Shown: piece by piece, positions 15,894 to 23,906 of the stretch
Position numbering within the stretch: position 1 is the first letter of the stretch
Layout: the number at the start of each line of letters is the position of its first letter
NCBI GenBank assembly: GCA_052115395.1
Contig: JBFRGO010000001.1
Strand: one strand, 5' to 3'
DNA: 64,000 bases
Origin: Noviluteimonas sp052115395
Lineage (GTDB): Bacteria; Pseudomonadota; Gammaproteobacteria; Xanthomonadales; Xanthomonadaceae
The notes under the pieces: generated by a model
Seen by the model: only the letters and a program-made list of their open reading frames with translations
Databases searched by the model: none
What the model was told of the DNA's origin: nothing
Translations under genes and position numbers: made by a program

Positions 15894-16637
15894 GTGCACG
15901 ACGCACCCGTTTCCAATGCGACATCCCCACACGTGCTCGTCATCGAGGACGACCCGGAGATTGCGTCGCTCGTCGACCGCTACCTCACGGGCCAGGGACT
16001 GCGCGTCACCCAGGCAGCCAATGGCGGTGAGGCGATGGCCGCCATCGAGCGCGACTTCGTAAACGTCGTGTTGCTCGACCTGGGCCTGCCTGGTGAAGAC
16101 GGCCTCACGATCCTGCGCAAATTGAAAGCGCAATGGGGTGGCCCGGTCATCATCGTCAGCGGACGCGGCGACGCGGTCGAACGGGTCGTCGGGCTGGAGC
16201 TCGGGGCCGACGACTATGTCACCAAGCCCTTCGACTTCCGCGAGCTGCTCGCGCGCATCCGATCGGTCATGCGACGTATCCAGCGCACTTCCGCCGACAT
16301 GCCGGACCAGGGTATCGAAGCGATTCGCATCGACACCCTTCGATTGGAGCGTGGCACGCGCCGGCTGCTGCGGGCCGATGGCGAAGACATCCCCTTGTCT
16401 TCCGGCGAATTCGATCTGTTGGCGGCCCTCGCGGACAAGCCGGGACATGTCTTCTCCCGCGACTCGCTGGTGCAACTCCTCCACGGGCACGACGCGGGCC
16501 CCTTCGACCGCTCGATCGACGTGCAAGTCGGTCGGTTGCGGCGGAAGATCGAGGTCGATCCGGAGAACCCGCGCATCATCAAGTCGATCCGCGGCGTCGG
16601 CTACGTGCTTGCGGCGCCGGTGACACGCGCGGGCTGA
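15894..16637 (+). CDS. OmpR-family response regulator
   Basis: This 247-residue regulator starts at GTG 15894 (GGGAG upstream). The receiver domain has the acidic pair EDDPE, the phospho-Asp in LLDLGLPGEDG, Ser in VSGRGD and Lys in TKPFD. The winged helix has LSSGEFDLLAALADKPGHVFSRDSL and a RSIDVQVGRLRRKIE recognition helix, ending RGVGYVL. It precedes a PAS hybrid kinase by 3 bases and is surely its partner. Placed amid FNR-box genes, it may connect sensing by that kinase to the cluster. Confidence 0.9.
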   Translation: MHDAPVSNATSPHVLVIEDDPEIASLVDRYLTGQGLRVTQAANGGEAMAAIERDFVNVVLLDLGLPGEDGLTILRKLKAQWGGPVIIVSGRGDAVERVVGLELGADDYVTKPFDFRELLARIRSVMRRIQRTSADMPDQGIEAIRIDTLRLERGTRRLLRADGEDIPLSSGEFDLLAALADKPGHVFSRDSLVQLLHGHDAGPFDRSIDVQVGRLRRKIEVDPENPRIIKSIRGVGYVLAAPVTRAG

Positions 16638-16640
16638 GCG

Positions 16641-18617
16641 ATGGACACCGGCCTGTTCGACGCACTACCCGACGCACTGCTCATCGTCGATACGCACGGC
16701 CGGATCCTGCGCGCAAACGCGAATGCGCACCGCATGTTCGGCCACGCAACCGGAAACCTGGTGGGACTGGACATCGAGGCGCTGATGCCCGAGTCCGTCA
16801 GGACGCGGCATCGCGACCACCGCACCGCTTACGCAAACGCGCCGCGTGTGCGGCCGATGGGCGCCGGCGGCATGGCGCTGGTCGGCCAGCGGCGGGATGG
16901 CGAACAGTTCCCGGTGGAAATCGCATTGGCGCCATTGCCCACCCAGACCGGCGTAAAACAATTCCTGGCGTCGGTGCGCGATATATCGGAAACCTTGCGC
17001 GCGCAACAGGCGCTGGAGCGCGCGCGCTACGACCGCGTCATCGCCGACCTCGGGCAGGAAGCGCTCGAAGCGCGATCGCCGGACGCCTTCGTCGACGCGC
17101 TTCCCATGCGGCTCGCCACAACCATGGGGAGCGACGTGCACGTCGCCTTCTGGTTACGGGATGCAACCGACGGACCACGCTGGACGAGTACCTCCGACAA
17201 CGTCGTGCGCACGATCCCTGCCCAATTGCCTGCACGCTATGTCACGCAGGAGTTCCGCGTCTTCAGCACGGACAGCGGCGACGCGCGCGCCGTCGACCTG
17301 ATGCGCGCGATCCCCGATTGCAACACGCTGGCGCTGGCCCCGCTGGTGGATCGTGGCGCTTCGACCGGCGCATTGATCGCCTGGTCGCCGCAGCCTTCCC
17401 GCTTCGACCACGACGCGCAACACCTCCTGCAGTCCTGCGCGACGCTCATCGCCGCGGTCCTGCAGCGATCCCGAACCGAGGCCCAACTCGCGCACGCGCA
17501 GCGCCTGGATTCGCTGGGCCAGTTGACCGGCGGCATCGCGCACGACTTCAACAACCTGTTGACGATCATGTCCGGATCGCTGCAATTGCTGGCCGCCGAA
17601 CAGGAAGGCGATCCCGGTGCGAACGCATTGATCGAAAGCGCGCTGCGCGCGGTTCGACGCGGTGCGGACCTGACGGACAAGCTGCTGTCCTTCGGCCGAC
17701 GCAAGCAATTGCGGCCCGCACCGATCGACGCGGCGCGATTGCTCGGCGACATCAAGGCGCTGTTGCAGCGCACGCTCTCGCACAATATCGCGTTGAATCT
17801 CGAAGTGCCCGACGGGCTGCCCCACGCGTTCGCGGACGTCGCGCAACTGGACGCGGCCCTGGTCAACCTTGCCTTGAACGCACGCGATGCCATGCCCGAC
17901 GGCGGTGCGATCACCTTCTCCGTCGAGGAACAATGGTGCGCCGCCGACCGGGTTCCGGCGGGCGTCTTGCCAGGCCATTACGTCGTCTACTCGGTGACCG
18001 ATACCGGCGCGGGCATGCGGCCCGATGTCAGGGCGCACGCGGTCGAACCGTTTTTCACCACGAAGGGGGGACGCGGCAGCGGCCTGGGCCTGAGCATGGT
18101 GTATGGCTTCGTCCAGCAAAGCGGCGGCGGCATGGCGATCGACAGCGCGCCAGACGCGGGCACGCGCGTGTCCCTCTACCTGCCAGTCGCCAGCCAGGCG
18201 ACGACGCTGGCCCGGTCGGCGGATGCAGACATCGAGGTCGCGCACTCCGGGAAGGCGCTGATCGTCGAGGACGACGAGGAAGTGCGGACCATCGCATCCG
18301 CGTTCGTCCGCGCATTGGGCTATGACGTCGTTGCCGTGGCCGATCACGATGCCGCCATCGCGCGACTGTCCGACGCCGATGGCGGTTACGACGTCGTCTT
18401 CAGCGACCTGATGCTCGGCGGTGGCGCGGACGGTGCCGATCTCGCCGCGCGCGTTCACCAACAGTGGCCCGGCATCGGCGTGGTGATCACATCGGGGCAT
18501 GCGCACGGGCTGGAGGCCCGCTCGACCGCATTCGAGATCCTGCACAAGCCCTACGATCTCGCGCAACTCGCGGCGGCCTTTGCGCGGTGTCGCGCGCGGC
18601 CGGGTCCAGCAGCGTGA
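16641..18617 (+). CDS. PAS-GAF hybrid histidine kinase, FixL-like PAS
   Basis: This 658-residue protein has an N-terminal PAS domain (about 1-120), a GAF-like region (about 130-280), HisKA with His301 (GGIAHDFNNLL), HATPase (NLALNARDAMPDGG, DTGAGM, GSGLGLSM) and a receiver with Asp near 588 (VVFSDLMLGG). The PAS helix reads MPESVRTRHRDHRTAY and, after a loop, GQRRDGEQFPVEI. This resembles the heme PAS of FixL, with His57 at the position of its proximal heme ligand, but the distal Arg of FixL is not conserved. Heme binding is therefore only a hypothesis. It follows its response regulator by 3 bases and overlaps the Crp/Fnr gene on the other strand by 131 bases. Confidence 0.85.
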   Translation: MDTGLFDALPDALLIVDTHGRILRANANAHRMFGHATGNLVGLDIEALMPESVRTRHRDHRTAYANAPRVRPMGAGGMALVGQRRDGEQFPVEIALAPLPTQTGVKQFLASVRDISETLRAQQALERARYDRVIADLGQEALEARSPDAFVDALPMRLATTMGSDVHVAFWLRDATDGPRWTSTSDNVVRTIPAQLPARYVTQEFRVFSTDSGDARAVDLMRAIPDCNTLALAPLVDRGASTGALIAWSPQPSRFDHDAQHLLQSCATLIAAVLQRSRTEAQLAHAQRLDSLGQLTGGIAHDFNNLLTIMSGSLQLLAAEQEGDPGANALIESALRAVRRGADLTDKLLSFGRRKQLRPAPIDAARLLGDIKALLQRTLSHNIALNLEVPDGLPHAFADVAQLDAALVNLALNARDAMPDGGAITFSVEEQWCAADRVPAGVLPGHYVVYSVTDTGAGMRPDVRAHAVEPFFTTKGGRGSGLGLSMVYGFVQQSGGGMAIDSAPDAGTRVSLYLPVASQATTLARSADADIEVAHSGKALIVEDDEEVRTIASAFVRALGYDVVAVADHDAAIARLSDADGGYDVVFSDLMLGGGADGADLAARVHQQWPGIGVVITSGHAHGLEARSTAFEILHKPYDLAQLAAAFARCRARPGPAA

Positions 18618-19197
18618 CTTCACGGCGATCCACGGACAACACGCCGCACGCCTGCAACTTGGTCAATGCGCGCGTCACCGTTTCGATTTTCAACCCCAGG
18701 AAGTTCCCCATTTCCGCGCGCGTCATGCGCAATCGGAAGCGGCGCGCGCTGCAGCCCAGGCGCGCGTGACGGTTGCCGACTTCGTGCAGGAACGCGATGA
18801 CGCGATGCTCGGCGCAAAGCGACGTGATCGCCAGCGTCCACGCCTGTTGTTCGCGCAACTGTTGCGCGCACAGCCTTGCGAGCGTCGCTGCAACGATCGG
18901 CGCGTCCATGGAAGATTGCGGCAGGAGCCAGACTTCGCTCGCGTCCAGCGCCATGCAGTCGGAAACGTGGCAAGCACTTCCCAGCGACTCAAGGCCCAAC
19001 CATTGCCCGTGCATCGCGAACGAGCAAATGCGCTCGCGTCCGTCTTCGCTGCCGACGACAGTCTTCAGGAAGCCCCCATGCACGAAGTACACGCCGGGAT
19101 GCGGTTGCCCGGCATGGAAGACCCAGCCGCGCGTCGGAACGTGGATGCGCGTGAAGGGCAGCGAAGACAGCGGGGCCGGCAGTTCGTGCGGGATCAT
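18487..19197 (-). CDS. Crp/Fnr-family regulator, FixK/Dnr-like
   Basis: This 236-residue protein starts at the ATG at 19197 with GGAG 9 bases upstream. It has a cyclic-nucleotide-type beta-roll (about 20-110), dimer helix, and an HTH reading RLRMTRAEMGNFLGLKIETVTRAL, close to FNR; Glu and Arg of the recognition helix (IETVTR) match FNR contacts for TTGA. The FNR cluster cysteines (C-x2-C-x5-C at the N-terminus plus one central) are absent, so it is more like FixK or Dnr and should not sense O2 through a 4Fe-4S cluster. The last about 38 residues extend beyond the usual end, antisense to the hybrid kinase. It probably reads the six TTGA-N6-TCAA sites around it. Confidence 0.85.
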   Translation of the reverse strand: MIPHELPAPLSSLPFTRIHVPTRGWVFHAGQPHPGVYFVHGGFLKTVVGSEDGRERICSFAMHGQWLGLESLGSACHVSDCMALDASEVWLLPQSSMDAPIVAATLARLCAQQLREQQAWTLAITSLCAEHRVIAFLHEVGNRHARLGCSARRFRLRMTRAEMGNFLGLKIETVTRALTKLQACGVLSVDRREVTLLDPAARDTAQRPPRVARDRRACAGSRMRSSGPPARAHAPM

Positions 19198-19359
19198 CGC
19201 GGCAGCTCCGGGGCAGTTGCCGCGATCCTGCACGCGACCGGCGATCCGCCGATGTCACCACCGCAACGATTTGTAACAGCGCGTAACGATCAGCGCCGAC
19301 GCAGCCCTCGCACGCTCCCGGGCAAGCCTCGATCATTCCAGCGGCCCCGGCGAGCGAGG

Positions 19360-19373
19360 TTGATCGAAGTCAA
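19360..19373. promoter_or_regulatory. FNR/FixK-type box, distal copy
   Basis: TTGATCGAAGTCAA lies between the Crp/Fnr gene (162 bases from its start) and the P-type ATPase (90 bases from its start). It is 32 bases, about three helical turns, from the next box, so two dimers could sit on one face. Confidence 0.65.
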
Positions 19374-19391
19374 CGAAGCATTTGATCCGGA

Positions 19392-19405
19392 TTGACCCAG
19401 GTCAA
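19392..19405. promoter_or_regulatory. FNR/FixK-type box for the P-type ATPase
   Basis: TTGACCCAGGTCAA ends 58 bases before the GTG at 19464, the same spacing as at the other stress genes. Confidence 0.7.
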
Positions 19406-19463
19406 CGCTTCGCCTCGTGTTTGGGCGTCGGATTCACGTGGCATCCTCCGGGGGAGAAACCAC

Positions 19464-21803
19464 GTGCGGGAGCTCGGCCTTTCGGGCGAACAAGCGCGTC
19501 GCCGGCTCGCCCTCGACGGGCCGAATGCCCTGCCCGATCCGGAGGAGCGCTCGCCGCTGCGCATCGTGTTCCAGGCTCTGCGCGAGCCCATGCTGCTGCT
19601 GTTGATCGCCGCCGGCGCCATCTATCTCGCGCTCGGGGAACCGCGCGATGCGGTGCTGTTGCTGCTGTCGATCGTGGCGGTGGTGGCGTTGACCATCGCG
19701 CAGGAATATCGCGCCGAACATGCGTTGCGCGCGCTCCGGGAACAAGCCAGCCCGACGGCCAGCGTCCTTCGCGACGGCGCCCCGATGGTGATTCCCTCGC
19801 GCGATGTCGTCGTGGGAGATGTCCTGCTCGTGACCGCGGGCGACCGCCTGGCCGCAGACGCGACGGTCGTCGGCGCTGCGGATTTGATGGTCGACGAGTC
19901 GTTGCTGACCGGGGAATCGATGCCGATATCCAAGTCGGTCGGTGGGTCCACCGAAGCAAGTGGTCTTCGTGCCGGCACCCTGGTGGTACGCGGAACCGGA
20001 CGAGCCGAGGTCACCGCCACCGGCACACGCACCGAATACGGCAGGATCGGCGTGGCGCTGCGCGAGGTGCGCGCCCCGCCGACGCCGCTGCAACGGCAGT
20101 TGCGGCGGTTGGTCCGCTTGTTCGCGTCGCTGTCGCTGCTGTCGTGCCTGGTCGTGGCGACGGCCATGTACGCGCGCGGCGCCGGCGCGCTCAAGGCGTT
20201 GTTGAGTGGCGTGACGCTCGCCATCGCCAACATTCCCGAAGAATTCCCCGTGATCGTGACGGTGTACCTGGCCCTTGGCGCTTGGCGCATGTCGCGTCGA
20301 TCGGTGCTGGTGCGCCGCCCGGCCGCCATCGAAGCGCTCGGTTCGGTCACCGTGTTGTGCACGGACAAGACCGGGACGCTCACCGAAAACCGCATGCGCG
20401 TCGCGGAGGTCAGCGACGACTTCGCCGACGCGCAGGTGCAGATCCTGGAGGCCGCGGCGCTCGCCGCACCCGTGGATTCCCTGGACCCGATGGACTTGGC
20501 CTTGCGGGAATCGCTGTCGGCGGAACTCGCGGAGTGGACGCCCTTGCGCGAATACCCGTTTTCGGCGGCACGACGGAGCGTTGGCATGGCATGGCGCCGC
20601 GCGGGCCGATCGATGCTGTTCGTCAAGGGCGCGCCGGAGGCGGTCGCCCTGGCCTGTCGACTTCCGGAGCGAATCGCCGTCGGTATCGACGCGCGCGTGG
20701 AGCGAATGGCAGGACGCGGGCTCCGCGTGTTGGGCGTGGCCGCCGCGCCGGTGGAGGCGCTACCCGATATGCCGGAGGCCGCAGCCCTGCAATGGCGCGG
20801 ATTGGTGGCTTTCATCGATCCGCTGCGCGATGGCGCGCCCGATGCAGTCGCGCAAGCGCGCGCGGCAGGAATGCGCGTGGTGATGTTGACGGGCGATCAC
20901 GAAGGCACCGCGCAGGCCATCGCGGCGCAGGCCGGGATCGCGCGGACGGACGTGTTCGCGCGGGTCAAGCCCGAGGACAAGTTGCGCCTGGTCGAACGGC
21001 TGCAGCAGCAAGGCGAAATTGTCGCGATGACCGGCGACGGGATCAACGATGCGCCCGCGCTGGCGGCGGCGCACGTTGGCGTGGCGATGGGCAAGCGCGG
21101 CACCGACGTCGCGCGCGAAGCCGCATCGATCGTGCTCGTCGACGATGATTTCACTTCGCTCGTGCGCGCGGTCGCCGAAGGCCGACGCATCTACGACAAC
21201 CTCCGCCGTGCCGTGCGCTACATCATGGCGGTGCACGTGCCGATCACCCTGCTGGCGCTGTTGCCGGTGTTCCTTGGGGTGCCGCCCGTCCTGTTCCCGA
21301 TCCACGTGGTGCTGATGGAGTTGATCATCGATCCGGCGTGCTCGATCGTGTTCGAAGCCGAGCCCGCTCGTCCGGATCTGATGCGGCGACCGCCTCGCCC
21401 TGCCTCGCAACCCATCCTCGGCTTGCGCGATTTCGCGGCGACCGCGGCGCAAGGGCTCGCCATGTTCGCGCCGCTGCTGGCGATCGACCAATTCGCGCGC
21501 CGGGTCGGCTTTCCGACCGTGCAGGTGGCCGCACTCGACTTCACCGTGCTGGTCGCCGGCAACATCGCGCTGATGGCGACCTATCGGCCCGGCAAGTCCC
21601 TGCTCGACGCGGTCGTTGGCAGAAGCCGCCAATTCAGGATCGCTGCCATCGCGACGCTCCTGCTGCTCGTGCTGGCTACGCGTGTCGCGCCTGTCTCACG
21701 CTGGCTCGACTTCGCGCCGCCGGCAATCGCATGGTGGTTGGTCGCGTTGCTCGCGCCGTTCGCAACTGCCGCGGCGTTGCGGCCCTGGTTGGTGCGCGAT
21801 TGA
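19464..21803 (+). CDS. Cation-transporting P-type ATPase
   Basis: This 779-residue ATPase is read from GTG 19464, which has GGGGGAG 7 bases upstream; an in-frame TTG at 19392 lies inside a regulator box and is rejected. Features in order: cation ATPase N-terminal segment, M1-M2, actuator loop with LTGES, M4 with NIPEEFPVIVTV, phosphorylation site DKTGTLT, nucleotide-binding KGAPE, MLTGDHEGT, and the hinge MTGDGINDAPALAAAHVGVAMG, followed by about six C-terminal membrane helices. The general plan is that of P2-type pumps (Ca/Mg/Na-like) but M4 has PEEFP rather than PEGLP, so the ion cannot be named. Two FNR-type boxes precede it. Confidence 0.9.
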   Translation: MRELGLSGEQARRRLALDGPNALPDPEERSPLRIVFQALREPMLLLLIAAGAIYLALGEPRDAVLLLLSIVAVVALTIAQEYRAEHALRALREQASPTASVLRDGAPMVIPSRDVVVGDVLLVTAGDRLAADATVVGAADLMVDESLLTGESMPISKSVGGSTEASGLRAGTLVVRGTGRAEVTATGTRTEYGRIGVALREVRAPPTPLQRQLRRLVRLFASLSLLSCLVVATAMYARGAGALKALLSGVTLAIANIPEEFPVIVTVYLALGAWRMSRRSVLVRRPAAIEALGSVTVLCTDKTGTLTENRMRVAEVSDDFADAQVQILEAAALAAPVDSLDPMDLALRESLSAELAEWTPLREYPFSAARRSVGMAWRRAGRSMLFVKGAPEAVALACRLPERIAVGIDARVERMAGRGLRVLGVAAAPVEALPDMPEAAALQWRGLVAFIDPLRDGAPDAVAQARAAGMRVVMLTGDHEGTAQAIAAQAGIARTDVFARVKPEDKLRLVERLQQQGEIVAMTGDGINDAPALAAAHVGVAMGKRGTDVAREAASIVLVDDDFTSLVRAVAEGRRIYDNLRRAVRYIMAVHVPITLLALLPVFLGVPPVLFPIHVVLMELIIDPACSIVFEAEPARPDLMRRPPRPASQPILGLRDFAATAAQGLAMFAPLLAIDQFARRVGFPTVQVAALDFTVLVAGNIALMATYRPGKSLLDAVVGRSRQFRIAAIATLLLLVLATRVAPVSRWLDFAPPAIAWWLVALLAPFATAAALRPWLVRD

Positions 21804-21813
21804 CCTGCGTCAA
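21800..21813. promoter_or_regulatory. FNR/FixK-type box for the SDR gene
   Basis: TTGACCTGCGTCAA overlaps the last codon and stop of the P-type ATPase and ends 56 bases before the SDR start at 21870. The SDR gene thus has its own promoter rather than only read-through. Confidence 0.65.
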
Positions 21814-21869
21814 CATCGTGACGCTCCCAGCAGGCTCCAATGACGCATCGCCCACGCAGGAGCGCGACC

Positions 21870-22643
21870 ATGAACCGGCTCAAGGGAAAGACATGCGTGG
21901 TGACGGGCGCGGCGCTCGGCATCGGCGCGGCGACCGCACGCCGGTTCGCGGAAGAAGGCGCGCGCGTCGCCCTGTTCGACCTTCGCGACGACGATGGGCG
22001 CAGGCTGGCCGACACATTGCGCTCGAGCGGCGCCGACGCACGGTACTGGCGCGTGGATGTCACCAACGAAGCCAGCGTCAAACAGGCCCTGGACGGCGTC
22101 GCGGACACTTGGGGTTCGCTCGATGTGCTCGTGAACAACGCAGGGGTCGCCGGCGCCAACAAACCCACGCATGAGCTGACCGAAGCCGAATGGGATGCCG
22201 TGCAGGCCGTCAACGTGAAGGGCGTGTTCTTCTGCACCAAGCATGCCATCGGCCACATGCGCCGCGCCGGTGCTGGCAGCATCGTCAATCTCTCGTCGAT
22301 CTACGGCCTCGTCGGCGCACCGGACGTGCCCCCGTATCACGCGTCCAAGGGCGCGGTCACGCTGATGACCCGCACCGATGCGCTGCTGTATGCCGCCGAT
22401 CGGATTCGCGTCAATTCCGTCCACCCCGGCTACATCTGGACGCCCATGGTCGAGCACCACCTGCGCGACTCGGGCGCGACGGACCTGGCGGCCGCCCGGA
22501 AGGAGGTCGGCGCACTCCACCCGCTGGGCCACATGGGCGAACCGGACGACATCGCCTGGGGCATCGTGTACCTGGCATCGGACGAGTCGAAGTTCATGAC
22601 GGGCGCCGGATTGGTCATAGACGGGGGCTACACGGCCCGTTGA
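21870..22643 (+). CDS. SDR-family NAD(P)-dependent oxidoreductase
   Basis: This is a 257-residue classical short-chain dehydrogenase. The Rossmann motif TGAALGIG, Asp in FDLRD (favouring NAD), NNAG, catalytic Ser in NLSSIYG and Tyr-x3-Lys in YHASKGA are all present, and the end ITGAGLVIDGGY (here MTGAGLVIDGGY) is typical. AGGAG lies 7 bases before the chosen ATG. The closest look is to hydroxy-acyl or cyclic-alcohol dehydrogenases; substrate is unknown. Its own FNR-type box suggests a role in redox balance at low oxygen. Confidence 0.85.
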   Translation: MNRLKGKTCVVTGAALGIGAATARRFAEEGARVALFDLRDDDGRRLADTLRSSGADARYWRVDVTNEASVKQALDGVADTWGSLDVLVNNAGVAGANKPTHELTEAEWDAVQAVNVKGVFFCTKHAIGHMRRAGAGSIVNLSSIYGLVGAPDVPPYHASKGAVTLMTRTDALLYAADRIRVNSVHPGYIWTPMVEHHLRDSGATDLAAARKEVGALHPLGHMGEPDDIAWGIVYLASDESKFMTGAGLVIDGGYTAR

Positions 22644-22724
22644 GCCGCGCGGAGCACGGCAATGTCGCAGCGGCAATCGGCCTCGCGGGGAAATGTCCGG
22701 ATGGCCCCTTGAAGGGCAGATCGC

Positions 22725-22931
22725 TCAATGCAATTGCCAGCTGCGCCGGACGCTGTCATGGACATGCTCCCACTGGACGCCGTTGATCTGGGCAATCTGC
22801 GTCCAGGCGCGGCGCGCGCAAGGCTCGACATCGACCCATGGTTCGTGATCGAAAACTTCCCTGAGGACACGGACGAAGAGCGCCAGGTCGCGCGCTTCAT
22901 CCGGCCCCTGCGATGCGGGCGATCCGCACAT
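22725..22931 (-). CDS. Small protein downstream of the second usp gene (68 aa)
   Basis: This small frame starts 11 bases after the stop of the universal stress gene, with GAGGG 8 bases before its ATG. It encodes an acidic, Trp-rich product (DLALFVRVLREVFDHEP, later RRAWTQIAQ, and WEHVHDSVRRSW) with heptad-like helices. Codon third positions are strongly GC as in real genes here. No family is recognised. It is likely co-transcribed from the FNR-box promoter at 23840. Confidence 0.5.
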   Translation of the reverse strand: MCGSPASQGPDEARDLALFVRVLREVFDHEPWVDVEPCARRAWTQIAQINGVQWEHVHDSVRRSWQLH

Positions 22932-22942
22932 GTCGGCAACCC

Positions 22943-23782
22943 TCAATGCGAGAACAACACCGGCATTTCCATTTCTTCCAGGAGTCCGCGCGTCGCGCCG
23001 CCGAGCACCCATTCCCGCATCCGCGTGTGCCCGTAACCACCGGCGACGATCAGATCCGCCCCGCATTCGGCGGCGTGCAACAGGATGGTGGTGGCCACGC
23101 TCATCGAACCGGCGGGACGCCGGGTGACATTGACGCGCAAGCCGTGTTCCGCCAGATGCGCCGCGATATCGGCGCCCGGTTCGTCGCCATGCCAAAGGTC
23201 TCCAACTTCCGGGTCCACGATCAGGACCTCGGCATCGGAGGGCTCGAACAGCGCGATCGCGTCGTGGATCGCGCGCGCGGATTCGCGCGTCGGCTTCCAC
23301 GCGAGCATCAGTTTGGTGAAACGCCCCGCGCCGCGTTCCGGCTTGTCGGCCGGCACGGTGAGGACGGGCCGCCCCGAGCCGAACAGGAATGCGCTGAAGA
23401 ATGCATGCGTGATGGCGGCGTCGTTGCCCGTTGGCCGTGAAAGGACGGCGAGATCGGTGTAGCGCGCCTGGATGGTCAGCGCGTCGGCGGGATCGAAAAT
23501 GCGCGTGCGGTCCACGCGGACATCCACCGACGCTTCGGACTTCGAAAGTTGCGCGCGCAGTCGCTCTGCGTGCCGCAGCGCTTCCTTCTCGACGCCTTCC
23601 AATACCTCCACCAGCACATCGCCCGGCGCGAACCCCCAGGGCGCCGCAATCACGGCTGGAACCGCCGCGGGAACCGAGACAATCAGCTTGGCCCCGTACG
23701 CGGTGGCAAGTCTCTCGGCGATCGCCAGCGCCGCATCGTCGGTCGACGCACGCGTGATGGGAAGAAAGAGGTCCTTGAGCAT
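22943..23782 (-). CDS. Universal stress protein, tandem Usp domains
   Basis: This 279-residue protein starts at the ATG 23782 with GGAG 9 bases upstream. Two Usp domains are visible: the first (about 1-150) begins MLKDLFLPITRAS, and the second (about 165-279) ends with the nucleotide-binding signature VAGGYGHTRMREWVLGGATR. It is similar in plan to the gene at 14857 and also has an FNR-type box (57 bases upstream). It faces the beta-CASP gene across that shared box, so one site may serve both directions. Confidence 0.85.
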   Translation of the reverse strand: MLKDLFLPITRASTDDAALAIAERLATAYGAKLIVSVPAAVPAVIAAPWGFAPGDVLVEVLEGVEKEALRHAERLRAQLSKSEASVDVRVDRTRIFDPADALTIQARYTDLAVLSRPTGNDAAITHAFFSAFLFGSGRPVLTVPADKPERGAGRFTKLMLAWKPTRESARAIHDAIALFEPSDAEVLIVDPEVGDLWHGDEPGADIAAHLAEHGLRVNVTRRPAGSMSVATTILLHAAECGADLIVAGGYGHTRMREWVLGGATRGLLEEMEMPVLFSH

Positions 23783-23839
23783 GGTCGCGTCTCCACACGG
23801 GGTCGCGCCAAAGCCTGCGCGCCCCCAAAGCGACGGATG

Positions 23840-23853
23840 TTGATCCAGGTCAA
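23840..23853. promoter_or_regulatory. FNR/FixK-type box, shared by usp and beta-CASP genes
   Basis: TTGATCCAGGTCAA is 57 bases from the minus-strand usp start (23782) and 53 bases from the plus-strand start (23907). It is palindromic and sits centrally, so it could activate both. Confidence 0.7.
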
Positions 23854-23906
23854 CGGCCATCGGCACAAGAACGTGTCCCATTTGGGTGCCGCTTCCGGGA
23901 GTCCGC

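Noticed and set aside
19382..19395. Possible further FNR box TTGATCCGGATTGA
   Set aside because: The right half lacks TCAA and the two halves are not palindromic; it only borders the true box at 19392.
19392..19463. N-terminal extension of the P-type ATPase from TTG 19392
   Set aside because: This TTG lies inside the regulator box, and the GTG at 19464 has a strong ribosome site.
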